Positions 62,327 to 64,000 of a stretch of DNA of 64,000 bases are shown piece after piece. The notes beneath the pieces are model-generated. The model saw only the letters and a program-made list of their open reading frames with translations, had not been told where the DNA came from and did not search any database. Origin of the DNA: Candidatus Kosakonia sp. 282A-S69 (GTDB taxonomy: Bacteria > Pseudomonadota > Gammaproteobacteria > Enterobacterales > Enterobacteriaceae). Every line of letters starts with the position of its first letter. Within the stretch, counting starts at the first letter, position 1. Both the position numbers and the translations under genes were made by a program. The stretch is taken from NCBI RefSeq assembly GCF_029433855.1, contig NZ_JAROAU010000003.1:2949405-3013404 (forward strand). The letters run 5' to 3'.

Positions 62327-62637
62327 TCCGCAAAGCGTTTGTTATGCAGGTAAACCCCGATGCGCATGAAGAGTACGCGCGTCGCCATAACCCGATCTGG
62401 CCAGAGCTTGAAGCGGTGCTGAAAGAGGCGGGCGCGCACCATTACGCCATCTATCTTGATAAAGCGCGCAACCTGCTCTTTGCCACGGTAGAGATTGAAT
62501 CAGAAGCGCGCTGGGCGGCGGTCGCCCGCACCGAGGTGTGCCAGCGCTGGTGGAAACATATGCGCGAGGTGATGCCTGCCAATGCCGATAACAGCCCGGT
62601 GAGCACCGAGCTGAAAGAGGTGTTCTATCTGGCGTAA
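62323..62637 (+). CDS. rhaM: L-rhamnose mutarotase RhaM
   Basis: RhaM interconverts the alpha and beta anomers of L-rhamnose, providing the form used by RhaA. The 104-residue protein matches E. coli RhaM (YiiL) in length, with catalytic H22 in [10 protein letters not shown] and the C-terminal [15 protein letters not shown]. Its start overlaps the stop of the preceding remnant frame, and its ribosome site (CTGGAG) lies inside that frame. Confidence 0.96.
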   Translation: MIRKAFVMQVNPDAHEEYARRHNPIWPELEAVLKEAGAHHYAIYLDKARNLLFATVEIESEARWAAVARTEVCQRWWKHMREVMPANADNSPVSTELKEVFYLA

Positions 62638-62680
62638 GCCGCTCCCCTTCCCCCCTTCAACAGACGCAGGGGAGAAAGGC

Positions 62681-63229
62681 TCAATTCTGCTCGGCAACGA
62701 GGATCGCCTGCGTATCCGGCTCCAGCGCTTTAAAGATATGCTCGCGATCCGCCGGGTAACAGATGTAATCCCCTTCGTTTAACTCTTCAGGCGCTTCGGT
62801 CAGCCCGACCAGCGCCCGGCCCTGCGTCACAATAATGTGCTCGACCGAACCGGCAGGGTGTGGGTGGGAGATGCGATCCGCGCCGGGCTGCGTCAGCAGC
62901 AGATAGATATCGCGCCGCGCGCCGGGCGGACAGGTTGCCAGCAATATCGCCTGGTAGTGTGCCTGTTCGGCGACCACTTTAGTGCCTTCACCGCGGCGAA
63001 TAACCTGCGTTTGCGGGTTTTGCGGCTCCAGCAGACGGGCGAAAGGAATATCCAGCGCCACGCAGAGTGCCCACAGGGTTTCGAGGCTCGGATTGCCGTT
63101 GCCCGCTTCCAGCTGCGATAGCGTCGATTTGGCAATCCCCGCGCGACGGGCGATCTCCGCCAGCGAGAGCCCGGTTCGTTGCCGCTCACGCGCCAGGCTT
63201 TTGGCGATAATAGCGATGGGTTGTGTCAT
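62681..63229 (-). CDS. XRE-family regulator with C-terminal cupin domain
   Basis: The 182-residue protein has an N-terminal Cro/CI helix-turn-helix (about residues 15-65, with SLAEIARRAGIAKSTLSQLEA) and a cupin sensor domain (about 105-175). It belongs to the same group as YdcN-type and SutR-type regulators. The ATG at 63229 is chosen because AAGG lies five bases upstream; an ATG at 63247 has no ribosome site. It is divergent from azlCD, which it most likely represses along with itself. Confidence 0.85.
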   Translation of the reverse strand: MTQPIAIIAKSLARERQRTGLSLAEIARRAGIAKSTLSQLEAGNGNPSLETLWALCVALDIPFARLLEPQNPQTQVIRRGEGTKVVAEQAHYQAILLATCPPGARRDIYLLLTQPGADRISHPHPAGSVEHIIVTQGRALVGLTEAPEELNEGDYICYPADREHIFKALEPDTQAILVAEQN

Positions 63230-63240
63230 ACCGGCCTTAA

Positions 63241-63314
63241 TGTTCATTTAATCGAACGTTATGTTCGTCTTGAAAAACGGTCACAGGATGTTCATTATAA
63301 TGGATACACGTTCG
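63241..63314. promoter_or_regulatory. Divergent control region of the XRE regulator and azlC
   Basis: A palindrome CGAAC-N5-GTTCG (63253-63267) and further GTTC half-sites at 63242, 63290 and 63310 make a repeated operator pattern. A perfect -10 TATAAT (63296-63301) points towards azlC; no good -35 is at the ideal distance, which would fit a regulated promoter. Confidence 0.6.
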
Positions 63315-63330
63315 ATATGGCTAAAAAGCG

Positions 63331-63993
63331 ATGTTCACACGACACTTTTCTTCCCTTACAAGCGACACGGTGAGAGCGATTGGGCTGGTCTGCCTGGCGG
63401 TCGGCGTTGTCGGCGTCTCCTATGGTTCTCTGGCGATGGCTTACGGCTTTCCGCTCTGGGTGCCGCTGATGCTCTCGACACTCGTTCTGGCAGGCGCGTC
63501 GGAGTTTATGTTTATCGGTATTGTGGCAAGCGGCGGTAGCCCGCTGGCGGCGGCGGTCGCCGGGCTGCTGGTCAATGCGCGCCATATTCCGTTCGGCGTG
63601 ACGGTACGCGAGCTGGTGGGTAAACGGGCCGCCGGGTTGTTGGGCTGTCACATTATGAATGATGAGAGCGTGGTGTTCGGGCTTTCGCAATCAACGCCTG
63701 AACAGCGCAAAGCGGCTTACTGGCTCTGCGGGCTGGGCGTGGCGCTGCTGTGGCCGGTTGGCGTGCTGCTCGGCGCGTCGGTCGGAACATTGCTGCCCGC
63801 GCCGGAAACCATCGGCCTGGACGCAGTTTTCCCGGCGATACTGCTGGCGTTGGTGCTGCCAGCGCTGAAAAAGCGCACCACGCTGATACGCGCCTGTAGC
63901 GGCGCGGCGCTCTCACTGGCGACGGTCCCCTTCGCACCGGTGGGGTTACCGGTGCTGCTCTCACTGCTTGGCTTACTGACGAGGAGACGATAA
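63331..63993 (+). CDS. azlC: AzlC-family branched-chain amino acid exporter subunit
   Basis: This 220-residue membrane protein has about five or six transmembrane helices and the AzlC signature segments VGVSYGSLAMAYG, AGASEFMFIG and LLVNARHIPFGV. AzlC pairs with small AzlD proteins to export branched-chain amino acids (compare YgaZH in E. coli, which exports valine). The ATG at 63331 has only a weak ribosome site. The stop codon overlaps the next start by one base (TAATG), and GAGGAGA lies just before it. Confidence 0.85.
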   Translation: MFTRHFSSLTSDTVRAIGLVCLAVGVVGVSYGSLAMAYGFPLWVPLMLSTLVLAGASEFMFIGIVASGGSPLAAAVAGLLVNARHIPFGVTVRELVGKRAAGLLGCHIMNDESVVFGLSQSTPEQRKAAYWLCGLGVALLWPVGVLLGASVGTLLPAPETIGLDAVFPAILLALVLPALKKRTTLIRACSGAALSLATVPFAPVGLPVLLSLLGLLTRRR

Positions 63994-64000
63994 TGGCAAG
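63993..64000 (+). CDS. azlD: Start of the next gene, probably azlD (cut by the window edge)
   Basis: ATGGCAAG at the end of the window follows a strong ribosome site (GAGGAGA, 63981-63987) and overlaps the azlC stop. Only two codons are visible; the azlD identity comes from context alone. Confidence 0.5.

Noticed and set aside
62121-62369. 82-codon plus-strand frame after rhaQ
   Set aside because: It runs through a REP-like repeat and into rhaM in another frame. A different frame in the same stretch shows a better coding-like ending.

Overview
This window is chromosomal DNA from a member of the Enterobacteriaceae close to Escherichia, Enterobacter and Kosakonia. Almost every protein can be recognised as the near-identical counterpart of an E. 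coli K-12 protein. The gene order is the E. coli murI-btuB-trmA-argECBH-ppc-metF-metBL-metJ-priA-hslVU-glpFKX-tpiA-pfkA-cpx-sodA-rha order, read in one consistent direction. The genus cannot be fixed from sequence inspection alone. There is no prophage, transposase, tRNA gene or CRISPR array.

Layout. (1) 1-8,000: the P1 promoter of an rRNA operon that lies off the left edge, then murI/btuB with a cobalamin riboswitch, trmA, yijD-fabR, sthA, oxyR and the divergent small RNA OxyS. (2) 8,000-20,300: the arginine cluster (argCBH opposite argE), ppc, eptC, yijO, fsaB and metF. Genes that E. coli carries between yijO and metF (frw, gldA, katG and others) are missing apart from fsaB. (3) 20,400-33,800: the methionine genes metBL and metJ with MetJ operators, rpmE, priA, cytR, ftsN, heat-shock hslVU, menA, rraA, an ERIC repeat and zapB. 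(4) 34,000-51,400: glpFKX, fpr, yiiR, yiiQ, tpiA, an SLC13-type permease not found here in E. coli, cdh, sbp, pfkA, fieF, cpxP with the 3'-UTR small RNA CpxQ, cpxRA, yiiM, a DapA-family lyase of unknown substrate, and sodA. (5) 51,700-62,640: a complete L-rhamnose system with regulators rhaRS, enzymes rhaBAD, an ABC importer in place of the E. coli RhaT permease, a probable gene remnant, and the mutarotase rhaM. (6) 62,680-64,000: a cupin-type regulator divergent from azlC and the first codons of azlD.

How the parts work together. Glycerol enters by GlpF, is phosphorylated by GlpK and joins central metabolism served by TpiA, PfkA and GlpX. Rhamnose is imported, converted by RhaM, RhaA, RhaB and RhaD to dihydroxyacetone phosphate and lactaldehyde, and the sugar phosphate feeds TpiA. 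OxyR/OxyS, Fpr, SodA and SthA cover redox stress, and CpxP/CpxQ/CpxRA cover envelope stress.

The window is mostly ordinary core genome, and I see no clear large unknown system. The items most worth a second look are a 26-codon gene between metJ and rpmE behind a perfect CRP palindrome (24639-24875), the probable remnant of an alcohol dehydrogenase gene fused by ATGA to rhaM (62186-62326), an OxyS whose fhlA-pairing loops look lost, and nested hairpins inside the rhamnose operon.
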